Position numbers and translations under genes: made by a program | The notes under the pieces: generated by a model | Seen by the model: only the letters and a program-made list of their open reading frames with translations | What the model was told of the DNA's origin: nothing | Database searches by the model: none | Shown here: positions 20,503 through 26,755 of the stretch, one piece after another | How the letters are laid out: every line of letters begins with the position of its first letter | How positions within the stretch are numbered: the first letter of the stretch is position 1 | From: DASVHF01 sp036382695 | Lineage (GTDB): Bacteria; Patescibacteriota; Microgenomatia; Woykebacterales; RBG-16-39-9b | Reading direction: 5' to 3' | Length of the DNA stretch: 30,002 bases | Assembly (NCBI GenBank): GCA_036382695.1 | Contig: DASVHF010000039.1 | Coordinates: 1 to 30,002, forward strand

Positions 20503-20718
20503 TTAAGGATAAACCTGCTTCCCGTCTTCATCCTCTATTATAATAGCAAGAACCGGGCATACTTTCGCTGCTTCAAGAATTTTTTCGTCTGGGTCAGCGT
20601 TTTGTTTTTTCACCACTGCTTTTGCCTCTCTGTCAAGTACAAACGTATTTGGCGCGATTTTTGTACAGTCGGCAGTACCGATGCAAAGTGTTCGATCAAC
20701 TTTTACCTTGTACGCCAT
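20503..20718 (-). CDS. Small single-cluster ferredoxin
   Basis: A 71-aa ferredoxin. The cluster motif is C12-I-G-T-A-D-C18 with the fourth-type ligand C54-P. The second cysteine of the usual CxxCxxC is a threonine (T15), so there are three cysteine ligands. In the family this often means a 3Fe-4S cluster, or a 4Fe-4S cluster with one non-cysteine ligand. Hydrophobic segments and an acidic C-terminal half fit the fold. It overlaps the end of sufU by 23 nt and likely supplies electrons to, or receives a cluster from, the SUF machinery. Confidence 0.85.
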   Translation of the reverse strand: MAYKVKVDRTLCIGTADCTKIAPNTFVLDREAKAVVKKQNADPDEKILEAAKVCPVLAIIIEDEDGKQVYP

Positions 20719-21097
20719 TTATTGCCTCCTTTAGGACTTCTAAACTAAGTACTGCGCATTTCAGTCTGGCTGGGCTTGGGTTTACTCCAACCAATTTTAG
20801 TACATCCGATACATCTAATTTTTTGATTTCTGCCAGTTTCCTACCCTCAATGTGATTTGCGAGGATTGATGCACTAGCTTGCGAAATAGCACAACCATTT
20901 CCAGAGAATACTGCCTTTTGTATTTTGCGATTGGCGATTGGCAATTGGCGATTAGCTAATTTTAATTGTAATTTTATCTCATCACCACAAAGAGGGTTGA
21001 CCATTTTTGCTTCAAGATCAGGATTGGATATCTCCCCACGGTTTTGTGGATTCCTATAAATTTCTAGCAATTTTTCTCTGTATAATCGTTCTTCCAT
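20696..21097 (-). CDS. sufU: SufU/NifU-type iron-sulfur scaffold or sulfur acceptor
   Basis: A 133-aa protein with the three conserved SufU/NifU/IscU cysteines in NPLCGDE, GNGCAIS and RLKCAVL. Following YREKLLEIYRNPQNRGEI, the N-terminus is typical. It accepts sulfur from SufS or builds clusters. A heptamer array (20927-20954) encodes LANRQLPIANRK between the first and second cysteine motifs, so this region is longer than in relatives. It starts 2 nt after sufS ends and is followed by an overlapping ferredoxin gene, which makes a tight operon. Confidence 0.9.
   Translation of the reverse strand: MEERLYREKLLEIYRNPQNRGEISNPDLEAKMVNPLCGDEIKLQLKLANRQLPIANRKIQKAVFSGNGCAISQASASILANHIEGRKLAEIKKLDVSDVLKLVGVNPSPARLKCAVLSLEVLKEAINGVQGKS
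20927..20954. repeat. Heptamer array inside sufU (4 units)
   Basis: Plus-strand units GCGATTG, GCGATTG, GCAATTG and GCGATTA stand in tandem. On the coding strand they give LANRQLPIANR, a seven-residue period. Confidence 0.8.
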
Positions 21098-21099
21098 TC

Positions 21100-22446
21100 T
21101 TAACCTACCTTGAATATACGCTTCGCTTTCTCAATCGCCGGAGTCAAAGCGTCAATCTCCTCTTTTGTATTATATGCATGAAAACTGATTCTTGCTGCTG
21201 CTGGGATTTTTAGGACTTTCATTAGCGGCTGGGCACAATGATGGCCGGAACGAGTGGCGATACCTTCCCCATCCAAAATTGAGGCAAGGTCGTGAGGGTG
21301 AATAACTACTTTTCCACCTTTGACAATATTAAATGAGATTACACCTGCCCGTTTTTCTGGATCAGTTGGTCCGTATATTTCTAAGTTTTTAACTGCTGAA
21401 AGTTTTTCCAATGCGTAAGCTGTCAACTCTTTCTCGTGATCACGAACATTTTTCATACCCAGGGAGTTTAAATAATCCACTGCTGCCCCCAACCCGACCG
21501 TTCCAGCTATATTTGGTGTTCCAGCCTCAAATTTCCAAGGAATATAGTTCCAAGATGATTTTTCCCAATCTACCTCGAGAATCATATCACCACCAGTTAG
21601 AAATGGCTCCATTTCATCCAGAATTTCTTTTTTCGCATAAAGAACTCCAATTCCGGTTGGTCCGAGCATTTTGTGGCCAGTAAAAACATAAAAATCAGGG
21701 CGGATGTTTTGAATACTCACCGGCATATGAGGTACAGCTTGAGCACCATCGACAAGCACCTTTGGTGCAAATTTATAATCGTCTTCGATTACATCTCGAT
21801 GATTGTTTCTCTTCGAGATATAATTTTGGATGTAGAATGCAGAAATATTTTCGATTATTTTCTTTACAGGATTGATGGTTCCCAGCACGTTTGACACGTG
21901 GGTAATCCCAACAAGTTTTGTTTTCGGGCTTAAATAAATTCTTAATTCTTCATTCTTAGTTCTTAGTTCCCCACGGTCGTCAATCGGGATGAACCGAAGC
22001 TTGGCACCAACCTCGCTAGCAAGTAATTGCCACGGAACCAGATTGGAGTGGTGCTCCATCTGAGTCAGAAGAATCTCGTCACCTCTTTTGATATTTTTGC
22101 GTCCCCAAGAATAAGCCACGAGATTAATTGCCTCAGTAGCATTGCGAGTAAAAACAATTTGCCGCACGTCTCCTGCATTGACAAAATCTGCCACCTTTTT
22201 CCTCGCGGCTTCGTATGCCTCCGTAGCTTCCTCGGAAAGTTTATGAACTCCCCGGTGAACATTGGCATTGTGTTGTCTATAATAATCGCTGATCGCATCG
22301 ATTACTTGGTTTGGTTTTTGGCTCGTCGCAGCATTATCAAAATATATAAGCAGTTTACCTCGAATGTCACGAGAGAGAAGGGGAAAATCTGAGCGGAGTT
22401 TTTTAGTATCGAGGATTATTGTAGACTTTGTAACAACTTGCTTCAT
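21100..22446 (-). CDS. sufS: Cysteine desulfurase SufS with two repeat-encoded insertions
   Basis: A 448-aa PLP enzyme that takes sulfur from cysteine. Family blocks are YFDNAATSQKP, ATEAINLVAYSWG, TQMEHHSNLVPWQ, the PLP lysine in FTGHKMLGPTG (near residue 259) and the active cysteine in RSGHHCAQP (near 404). It is about 40 residues longer than usual. Two insertions explain most of this. The first, near residue 165, is ELRTKNEELRI, encoded by a heptamer array (21938-21965). The second, near 210-225, is YISKRNNHRDVIEDDYKF, encoded by a 54-bp two-hairpin repeat (21772-21825). The catalytic residues are intact, so the enzyme is probably active. TAAAAT at 22456-22461 lies 9 nt before the ATG (leaderless style). 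Confidence 0.95.
   Translation of the reverse strand: MKQVVTKSTIILDTKKLRSDFPLLSRDIRGKLLIYFDNAATSQKPNQVIDAISDYYRQHNANVHRGVHKLSEEATEAYEAARKKVADFVNAGDVRQIVFTRNATEAINLVAYSWGRKNIKRGDEILLTQMEHHSNLVPWQLLASEVGAKLRFIPIDDRGELRTKNEELRIYLSPKTKLVGITHVSNVLGTINPVKKIIENISAFYIQNYISKRNNHRDVIEDDYKFAPKVLVDGAQAVPHMPVSIQNIRPDFYVFTGHKMLGPTGIGVLYAKKEILDEMEPFLTGGDMILEVDWEKSSWNYIPWKFEAGTPNIAGTVGLGAAVDYLNSLGMKNVRDHEKELTAYALEKLSAVKNLEIYGPTDPEKRAGVISFNIVKGGKVVIHPHDLASILDGEGIATRSGHHCAQPLMKVLKIPAAARISFHAYNTKEEIDALTPAIEKAKRIFKVG
21772..21825. repeat. 54-bp two-hairpin repeat, copy 2 (inside sufS)
   Basis: Copy of 3375-3428 (51 of 54 matches), here with both stems perfect: TAATCG-N4-CGATTA and ATCTCGA-N13-TCGAGAT. Its length is a multiple of three, so the sufS frame is kept. 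Confidence 0.8.
21938..21965. repeat. Heptamer array inside sufS (4 units)
   Basis: Plus-strand units ATTCTTA, ATTCTTC, ATTCTTA and GTTCTTA in tandem. They encode LRTKNEELRI on the sufS strand. Confidence 0.8.
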
Positions 22447-22475
22447 GGCTTCGGTATTTTAACATCATTGGGGGA

Positions 22476-22499
22476 TTTTAGTCCACGAAGTGGTCGCAG
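22476..22499 (+). repeat. 24-bp repeat, copy 2
   Basis: Matches the complement of 13654-13677 in 23 of 24 positions. Located just upstream of sufS. Confidence 0.6.
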
Positions 22500-22772
22500 A
22501 ATTCGAGAGTACTAAGAAACGGCTAAGTTTCACGGTACGGAGGATGCTACAAGCTGACCAAGGTGTTTCTTTGTTGCGAAGCGACAAGGAGACTCCTCGT
22601 CAGCCTTGTCAGCATCCCGATGATAAGGAGCTGTTGGCGAGGAAAGGAAGCTCCGATTTCTCAGAGTCCTCGCCACTGTAGTGCTTGTCTTGGCGTAACT
22701 TTCATCTATTTTCTATTTAACTGCTTTTAGGGTGAAAAAGAAAGTGCGCGGTTGACGGACGCGCGTAGTCGA
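22500..22772. ncRNA. Candidate structured RNA with possible pseudoknot
   Basis: No credible gene. A long stem pairs GGATGCT-ACAAG-CTGAC (22542-22558) with GTCAG-CTTGT-AGCATCC (22599-22617), with two bulged C. Inside it is a 9-bp hairpin, CTTTGTTGC-GAA-GCGACAAGG (22569-22589). Next, GGAGCT (22627-22632) can pair with AGCTCC (22649-22654) while GGCGAGGA (22636-22643) pairs with TCCTCGCC (22667-22674). The crossing pairs make an H-type pseudoknot. The strand is undecided because both strands fold. The end of the region (22733-22764) is a terminator for the minus-strand gene to the right. I could not match it to a known RNA family. Confidence 0.5.
22733..22764 (-). terminator. Terminator of the HxxxCxxC protein gene
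   Basis: GCGCG (22746-22750) pairs with CGCGC (22760-22764), and on the minus strand ACTTTCTTTTT follows. The tail resembles that of the terminator at 18805. A 7-bp hairpin GTCGATT-AGG-AATCGAC lies between it and the stop. Confidence 0.6.
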
Positions 22773-22817
22773 TTAGGAATCGACACCGATAGGATTCGAA
22801 CCTACTCGAGGCTAGGA

Positions 22818-23345
22818 TCATAACTGATCTAGCCTAATAAATGATGTGGCGGCGCGGGCAATCGTATCTGGTTTAAGCTCAATCAGCCGCATCTGAACAT
22901 CTCGGGATTTTTCACAGCAATCACCACAGATCCCAAGATGAATTAGCAGCGATCTATATTTCTCCAGAAGCCCTGTGAAGTCGTTTATCTCGTCATCGCC
23001 CATAGGCTCGTTTACGTTACTCTCGTTGGTATTCTCAGCTCCATTTGTGAGAAATTCGATGAAATTTAAGCTCGCTTGAGCTATTATTTCATCATTGGCA
23101 TGAACCCCATCTAGGTATCTACGTATCTCGTCCAGGATCCCCTGCCTGTCAACCAGAACGATTGGAAGGCTACCCATCTTATCGGTCTTTTCTAGCAGCC
23201 TTTCAGTGCAACGCCGGCAGGAATAGATGTGGGTCCAGAAATCCCTCTCCTCTTGGCTAGTCTGGAACATTCTTACAACCTGCATCCTGCCATTGACCAC
23301 ATCAATGTTGTTCAAGCGTTCAGGCCAATGCTCTATGTGCTCCAT
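22818..23345 (-). CDS. Protein with two HxxxCxxC (anti-sigma-like zinc) motifs
   Basis: A 175-aa soluble protein I cannot name. It contains THIYSCRRCTERLL (near residue 45) and IHLGICGDCCEKSRD (near 145), both of the form H-x3-C-x2-C seen in zinc-binding anti-sigma (ZAS) domains. The two halves look like a duplicated unit (motif, then a helical stretch). The start is ATG 23343-23345 with GAGGGAGG just before it; an upstream in-frame TTG lies inside the operator palindrome. The gene sits between sufB and sufS, where sufD is found in many SUF operons, but has its own promoter and terminator. A link to redox or iron sensing is inference. Confidence 0.7.
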   Translation of the reverse strand: MEHIEHWPERLNNIDVVNGRMQVVRMFQTSQEERDFWTHIYSCRRCTERLLEKTDKMGSLPIVLVDRQGILDEIRRYLDGVHANDEIIAQASLNFIEFLTNGAENTNESNVNEPMGDDEINDFTGLLEKYRSLLIHLGICGDCCEKSRDVQMRLIELKPDTIARAATSFIRLDQL

Positions 23346-23358
23346 TATTTCCCTCCCT

Positions 23359-23405
23359 CGCAAATATGATTTGCGAAGTATACTACACTATGAGTCTTTT
23401 GTAAA
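23359..23405 (-). promoter_or_regulatory. Promoter with operator palindrome at the start site
   Basis: Minus-strand TTTACA (23400-23405), 17 nt, TATACT (23377-23382). Directly after the -10 box a perfect 7-bp inverted repeat CGCAAAT-N3-ATTTGCG (23359-23375) covers the predicted start of transcription. That is a good place for a repressor, possibly the encoded protein's partner. Confidence 0.65.
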
Positions 23406-23411
23406 GAGGTC

Positions 23412-24821
23412 TTAGCCAACAGCGCCGGTCATTTCCAACTGAATCAACCGGTTCAGCTCCAACGCATATTCCAATGGTAATTCCCTAACGATAGGTTCAA
23501 TAAAGCCGTTAACAATCAGGCTTTCTGCTTCATCTTGGGTAATACCTCTACTCATGACGTAGAAGAGTTGGTCTTCGCCGATTTTGCCAACAGTTGCTTC
23601 GTGGGCAGCTTCTACTTCATTTTCTTCAATTTGCATAGCTGGGTAAGTATTGGCTTTGGAAGATTCATCTAGGATAAGTGAGTTGCATTGGACATGGGTT
23701 TTCGACCCCGCTGTTCCCTTCACCATCTTGACTAAACCCCTGAAAGCGGTCTTGCCGCCGTCCTTGCTGATTGACTTACTAACAATCCGCGACGAGGTAT
23801 TTGGCGCAAGATGAATCATTTTTCCACCGGCATCTTGCACCTGTCCCTTCCCAGCAAATGTCAGCGATAACAATTCTCCCCTAGCCCCTTCGCCCTTCAA
23901 AAAACAAGAAGGGTATTTCATATTCACTTTTGAACCTAGATTGCCGTCCACCCACTCCATAGTCGCGTCTTTTTCTACAAAAGCCCGCTTGGTAACTAGA
24001 TTGTAAACATTTTTTGACCAATTCTGAATTGTAGTGTAACGACAACGAGCTCCGGGTTTTACGTAAATCTCAACAACCGCCGCGTGAAGTGAGTCTGTGG
24101 TGTAAATTGGCGCAGTACAGCCTTCGACGTAATGCACCTGCGCACCTTCGTCAACAATGATCAAGGTCCGCTCAAATTGTCCCATTTGGGCTGCGTTGAT
24201 TCGGAAATAAGCCTGAAGCGGAATGTCAACTTTGACGCCTTTTGGCACGTAAATAAAAGACCCGCCACTCCAAACAGCGCTGTTGAGCGCCGCAAATTTA
24301 TTATCCGCCGGCGGAACAGCCCTGCCAAAATATTCTTTGAAAAATTGAGGATGCTTCTTTAGAGCCTCGTCTGTACCAAGAAAGATTACGCCTTTTTCCT
24401 CCCACTGCTTCTTTATACTATGGTAGATTACCTCACTGTCATACTGCGCTCCGACTCCAGCCAAATACTTGCGTTCTGCCTCTGGGATTCCGATTTTTTC
24501 ATAAGTTTCACGGATTTCGCGCGGCAATTCTTCCCAGCTTTGGGTTTTCCCTTGAGTTGGTTTGATATAGTAGTAAATGTCATCGTAACTAAGCCCGGAA
24601 AGATCCGGTCCCCAAGTCGGTTGGGCTTTTGACTTGAAGATCTCGTAAGAGTGGAGCCGAAACTTCCTCATCCATTCCGGCTCGGACTTTTGGTAAGAAA
24701 TTTCCTTAACAACGCCCTCGTCCAAACCCTTCTTAGTTTTGAAAACATGTTTTTCAGGCTTGGCAAAACCGTATTTTTCTTTGTAGGTTTTATTAACATC
24801 AACGGTAGTTGTCTTTGACAT
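23412..24821 (-). CDS. sufB: Fe-S cluster assembly scaffold SufB
   Basis: A 469-aa SufB, the scaffold subunit of the SufBC(D) complex. Clear blocks include EPEWMRKFRLHSYEIF, WSGGSFIYVPKGVKVDIPLQ, VHYVEGCTAP, the beta-helix core, HVQCNSLILDESSKANTYPA and the C-terminal HEATVGKIGEDQLFYVMSRG. Length matches the family. The cysteine in VEGCTAP and the later ones are present. No sufD follows, so SufB may pair with itself, as an ancestral SufB2C2, or with a SufD encoded elsewhere. The upstream gap to sufC carries heptamer repeats. Confidence 0.96.
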   Translation of the reverse strand: MSKTTTVDVNKTYKEKYGFAKPEKHVFKTKKGLDEGVVKEISYQKSEPEWMRKFRLHSYEIFKSKAQPTWGPDLSGLSYDDIYYYIKPTQGKTQSWEELPREIRETYEKIGIPEAERKYLAGVGAQYDSEVIYHSIKKQWEEKGVIFLGTDEALKKHPQFFKEYFGRAVPPADNKFAALNSAVWSGGSFIYVPKGVKVDIPLQAYFRINAAQMGQFERTLIIVDEGAQVHYVEGCTAPIYTTDSLHAAVVEIYVKPGARCRYTTIQNWSKNVYNLVTKRAFVEKDATMEWVDGNLGSKVNMKYPSCFLKGEGARGELLSLTFAGKGQVQDAGGKMIHLAPNTSSRIVSKSISKDGGKTAFRGLVKMVKGTAGSKTHVQCNSLILDESSKANTYPAMQIEENEVEAAHEATVGKIGEDQLFYVMSRGITQDEAESLIVNGFIEPIVRELPLEYALELNRLIQLEMTGAVG

Positions 24822-24829
24822 ACTTCAAA

Positions 24830-24957
24830 AATTCGAAGTTCGAATAGCGAAATACGAAACAATATTTAAATTTTAATGTTTTAATTTGTTTTGATTTTAG
24901 CATTTGGAATTCGTTTAGAATTTCGTGCTTCGTGCTTCGAATTTACTATTTCGTAAC
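24830..24957. repeat. Heptamer-period array across the sufC end and sufC-sufB gap
   Basis: Units AATTCGA, AGTTCGA, ATAGCGA and AATACGA (24830-24857) lie between the genes. A more degenerate 7-nt rhythm continues to CGTGCTT, CGTGCTT, CGAATTT and ACTATTT (24924-24951), inside the sufC tail. The sufC C-terminus (NSKHEARNSKRIPNAKIKTN) is encoded by it. Confidence 0.65.
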
Positions 24958-25660
24958 CTTTGTCTTCGATTTTCTCTGCCAGTTTATAACTACCGCTCTG
25001 CGCAATTTTTCCATTAACGAGGATGTGGACATAGTCTGGTTTAATATATTTCAAAATTCGTTGGTAGTGGGTAATTAGCAAGATCCCAACCTTTGGTCCA
25101 GAAGCTTTTTTTATTCCCTTCGCAACATGTTTGAGTGCGTCTACGTCAAGACCCGAATCAACCTCATCTAAAACCGCGTGCTTTGGTGTGAGAATCGAAA
25201 GCTGCAATACCTCCATCTTTTTCTTTTCTCCACCGGAAAAACCATCGTTAATCGAACGGTCTGCAAAAGATTGATCTATTTTGAGCTCTTTCATTTTTGC
25301 CTTTGTGTTCTGGACAAATTCTTCATTTGGGACGCTCTTCCTCAAACTTCGCGTAGAGGTACGTAGAAAATTAGTTACAGACACCCCTTGGACCACCACC
25401 GGATGTTGCATGGCGAGGAATAAACCAAGTTTTGCCCGTTTGTCAGGAGTTAAATTGGTGATGTCTTTATCATCGAGCTTGACTCGACCAGAAGTGATTT
25501 TGTATCGAGGATGACCAGCCAAAGCTAGCGCAAGAGTGGATTTCCCAGAACCATTAGGTCCCATCAAAGCATGGATCTCGCTAGTTTTAATCTTCAACGA
25601 AATTCCTTTGATTATTTCTTTGCCTTCGGTAGAGATGTACAAATTACGGATTTCCAACAT
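24881..25660 (-). CDS. sufC: Fe-S assembly ATPase SufC
   Basis: A 259-aa ABC-type ATPase that powers SufB. Walker A GPNGSGKST (near residue 35), signature FSGGEKKKMEVLQL (near 143), Walker B HAVLDEVDSGLD (near 163) and the switch LLITHYQRIL are all intact. The usual SufC ends near residue 245; here about 20 extra residues (SKHEARNSKRIPNAKIKTN) come from heptamer repeats and are probably disordered. It is first in the gene order sufC-sufB, with a 59-nt repeat-filled gap to sufB. Confidence 0.96.
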   Translation of the reverse strand: MLEIRNLYISTEGKEIIKGISLKIKTSEIHALMGPNGSGKSTLALALAGHPRYKITSGRVKLDDKDITNLTPDKRAKLGLFLAMQHPVVVQGVSVTNFLRTSTRSLRKSVPNEEFVQNTKAKMKELKIDQSFADRSINDGFSGGEKKKMEVLQLSILTPKHAVLDEVDSGLDVDALKHVAKGIKKASGPKVGILLITHYQRILKYIKPDYVHILVNGKIAQSGSYKLAEKIEDKGYEIVNSKHEARNSKRIPNAKIKTN

Positions 25661-25809
25661 AAAAAGTTAGCTTAACATAAGTAAAAAGGAGATTCCATAC
25701 GATGTGCAACTTACTTGTGGGATTGGACTATCACATAGCGGGGGTAAAGAATCCTGATTCCCTATGCATCAAGCGCCTCTTTAATTCTCTTGAGCAGTTT
25801 TGTAGCAAT

Positions 25810-26652
25810 TTATTTCTTTTCATAGATTGTGATGTCTTGTTTATCAAATGTTTCTTTTAAGCGAAGTCTTAATCCTCCCATTACCTCCCACTGTCTAATT
25901 GGTTTTGTCTTACCTGCAATTTTTAGCACCACACCTTCTTTTGCAAGCTCCTCTACTCTCAAAACATGCGGAGCCTCGATGATAAAGGAGCCGAATTGTT
26001 TATCTTTCGCCAGATTTTTTCCAGCCTCATCTATTTGCTTCGACGCATTATCAATATCAATACTTTTTGCACCTTCGATTTGTAGATTCAAGTTTATTCT
26101 AGAAAACTCTTGGGTAAGGTTACTAGCGGTTTTGATTTCTCCATTTGGAATGCTGTGAACAATACCATCAAGGTCTCTCAACACAGTTCTGCGAAGATTC
26201 ACATCTTCCACTTTGCCTTCGATTCCAGTAATCCGTACTACATCCCCCCTTGTATACTGATTTTCGATCAAGATAAAAAGACCGCTAAGGATATCCCGCA
26301 CCAGATTTTGCGCACCAAAACCAACTGCAAGTCCAGCAATCCCGGCACCAGTCAAAATCGGTGTGATGTTGATGCCCAGTTCAGAAAGAATAATAAAGCC
26401 CGTCAAAGCCCAGATAACTACGCCTATCGTAGCAGCAAAAACACCAGAGATCGTATCTATTCTTTGTTCAAATTCTTCTTTCTCCTCGTCTTTGTGGCGG
26501 GCAGTAGCCAACCCAATAGTTTTAGCGATCGCTTTGGATGTTATCTTCTGAACAGTAAGTGCGATGATTACTATTAATATAACCCTGCCAGCTGCTGGAA
26601 AGGTAGTTGCAACGAAGGTTTGTGGGTCAATTTCGAAGCCGAAAACGCTCAT
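25810..26652 (-). CDS. MscS-family small-conductance mechanosensitive channel
   Basis: A 280-aa channel that releases solutes on osmotic downshock. Three membrane helices are visible, the last being the pore-lining ILTGAGIAGLAVGFGAQNLV, followed by RDILSGLFILIENQY, the MscS signature, and the beta domain (RGDVVRITGIEGKVEDVNLR, VHSIPNGEIKTASNLT). The start is ATG 26650-26652; a longer frame from TTG 26673 begins at the -10 region. Promoter TTGACA-N17-TAGGCT (26664-26692) leaves only a few leader bases. It is divergent from the surface repeat protein. Confidence 0.92.
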   Translation of the reverse strand: MSVFGFEIDPQTFVATTFPAAGRVILIVIIALTVQKITSKAIAKTIGLATARHKDEEKEEFEQRIDTISGVFAATIGVVIWALTGFIILSELGINITPILTGAGIAGLAVGFGAQNLVRDILSGLFILIENQYTRGDVVRITGIEGKVEDVNLRRTVLRDLDGIVHSIPNGEIKTASNLTQEFSRINLNLQIEGAKSIDIDNASKQIDEAGKNLAKDKQFGSFIIEAPHVLRVEELAKEGVVLKIAGKTKPIRQWEVMGGLRLRLKETFDKQDITIYEKK

Positions 26653-26663
26653 AGACGAGAAAA

Positions 26664-26692
26664 AGCCTAACAAAAAGCCTGGTGGTTGTCAA
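26664..26692 (-). promoter_or_regulatory. MscS promoter
   Basis: Minus-strand TTGACA (26687-26692), 17 nt, TAGGCT (26664-26669), 11 nt before the ATG. Confidence 0.55.
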
Positions 26693-26715
26693 TCGTAAAA
26701 CTAGGCCGGCAAAGG

Positions 26716-26744
26716 TTGCTTTTTTTATTTCGTCTAGTATATAT
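26716..26744 (+). promoter_or_regulatory. Promoter of the repeat surface protein
   Basis: TTGCTT (26716-26721) and ATATAT/TATATA (26738-26744), about 12 nt before the ATG, no ribosome site. It shares the intergenic space with the divergent MscS promoter. Confidence 0.45.
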
Positions 26745-26755
26745 TTTAATTAACG

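Noticed and set aside
22490..22681. 63-codon plus-strand frame between sufB and sufS regions
   Set aside because: No ribosome site, no domain pattern, and it coincides with the strongly base-paired element.
22500..22772. tmRNA or RNase P RNA
   Set aside because: The pseudoknot is suggestive, but no tag reading frame, tRNA-like ends or RNase P core motifs were found.
22785..22801. T-arm-like sequence (GGTTCGAATCC, minus strand) downstream of the HxxxCxxC gene
   Set aside because: No matching acceptor, D-arm or CCA; no complete tRNA or tmRNA could be built. It may be a tRNA remnant.
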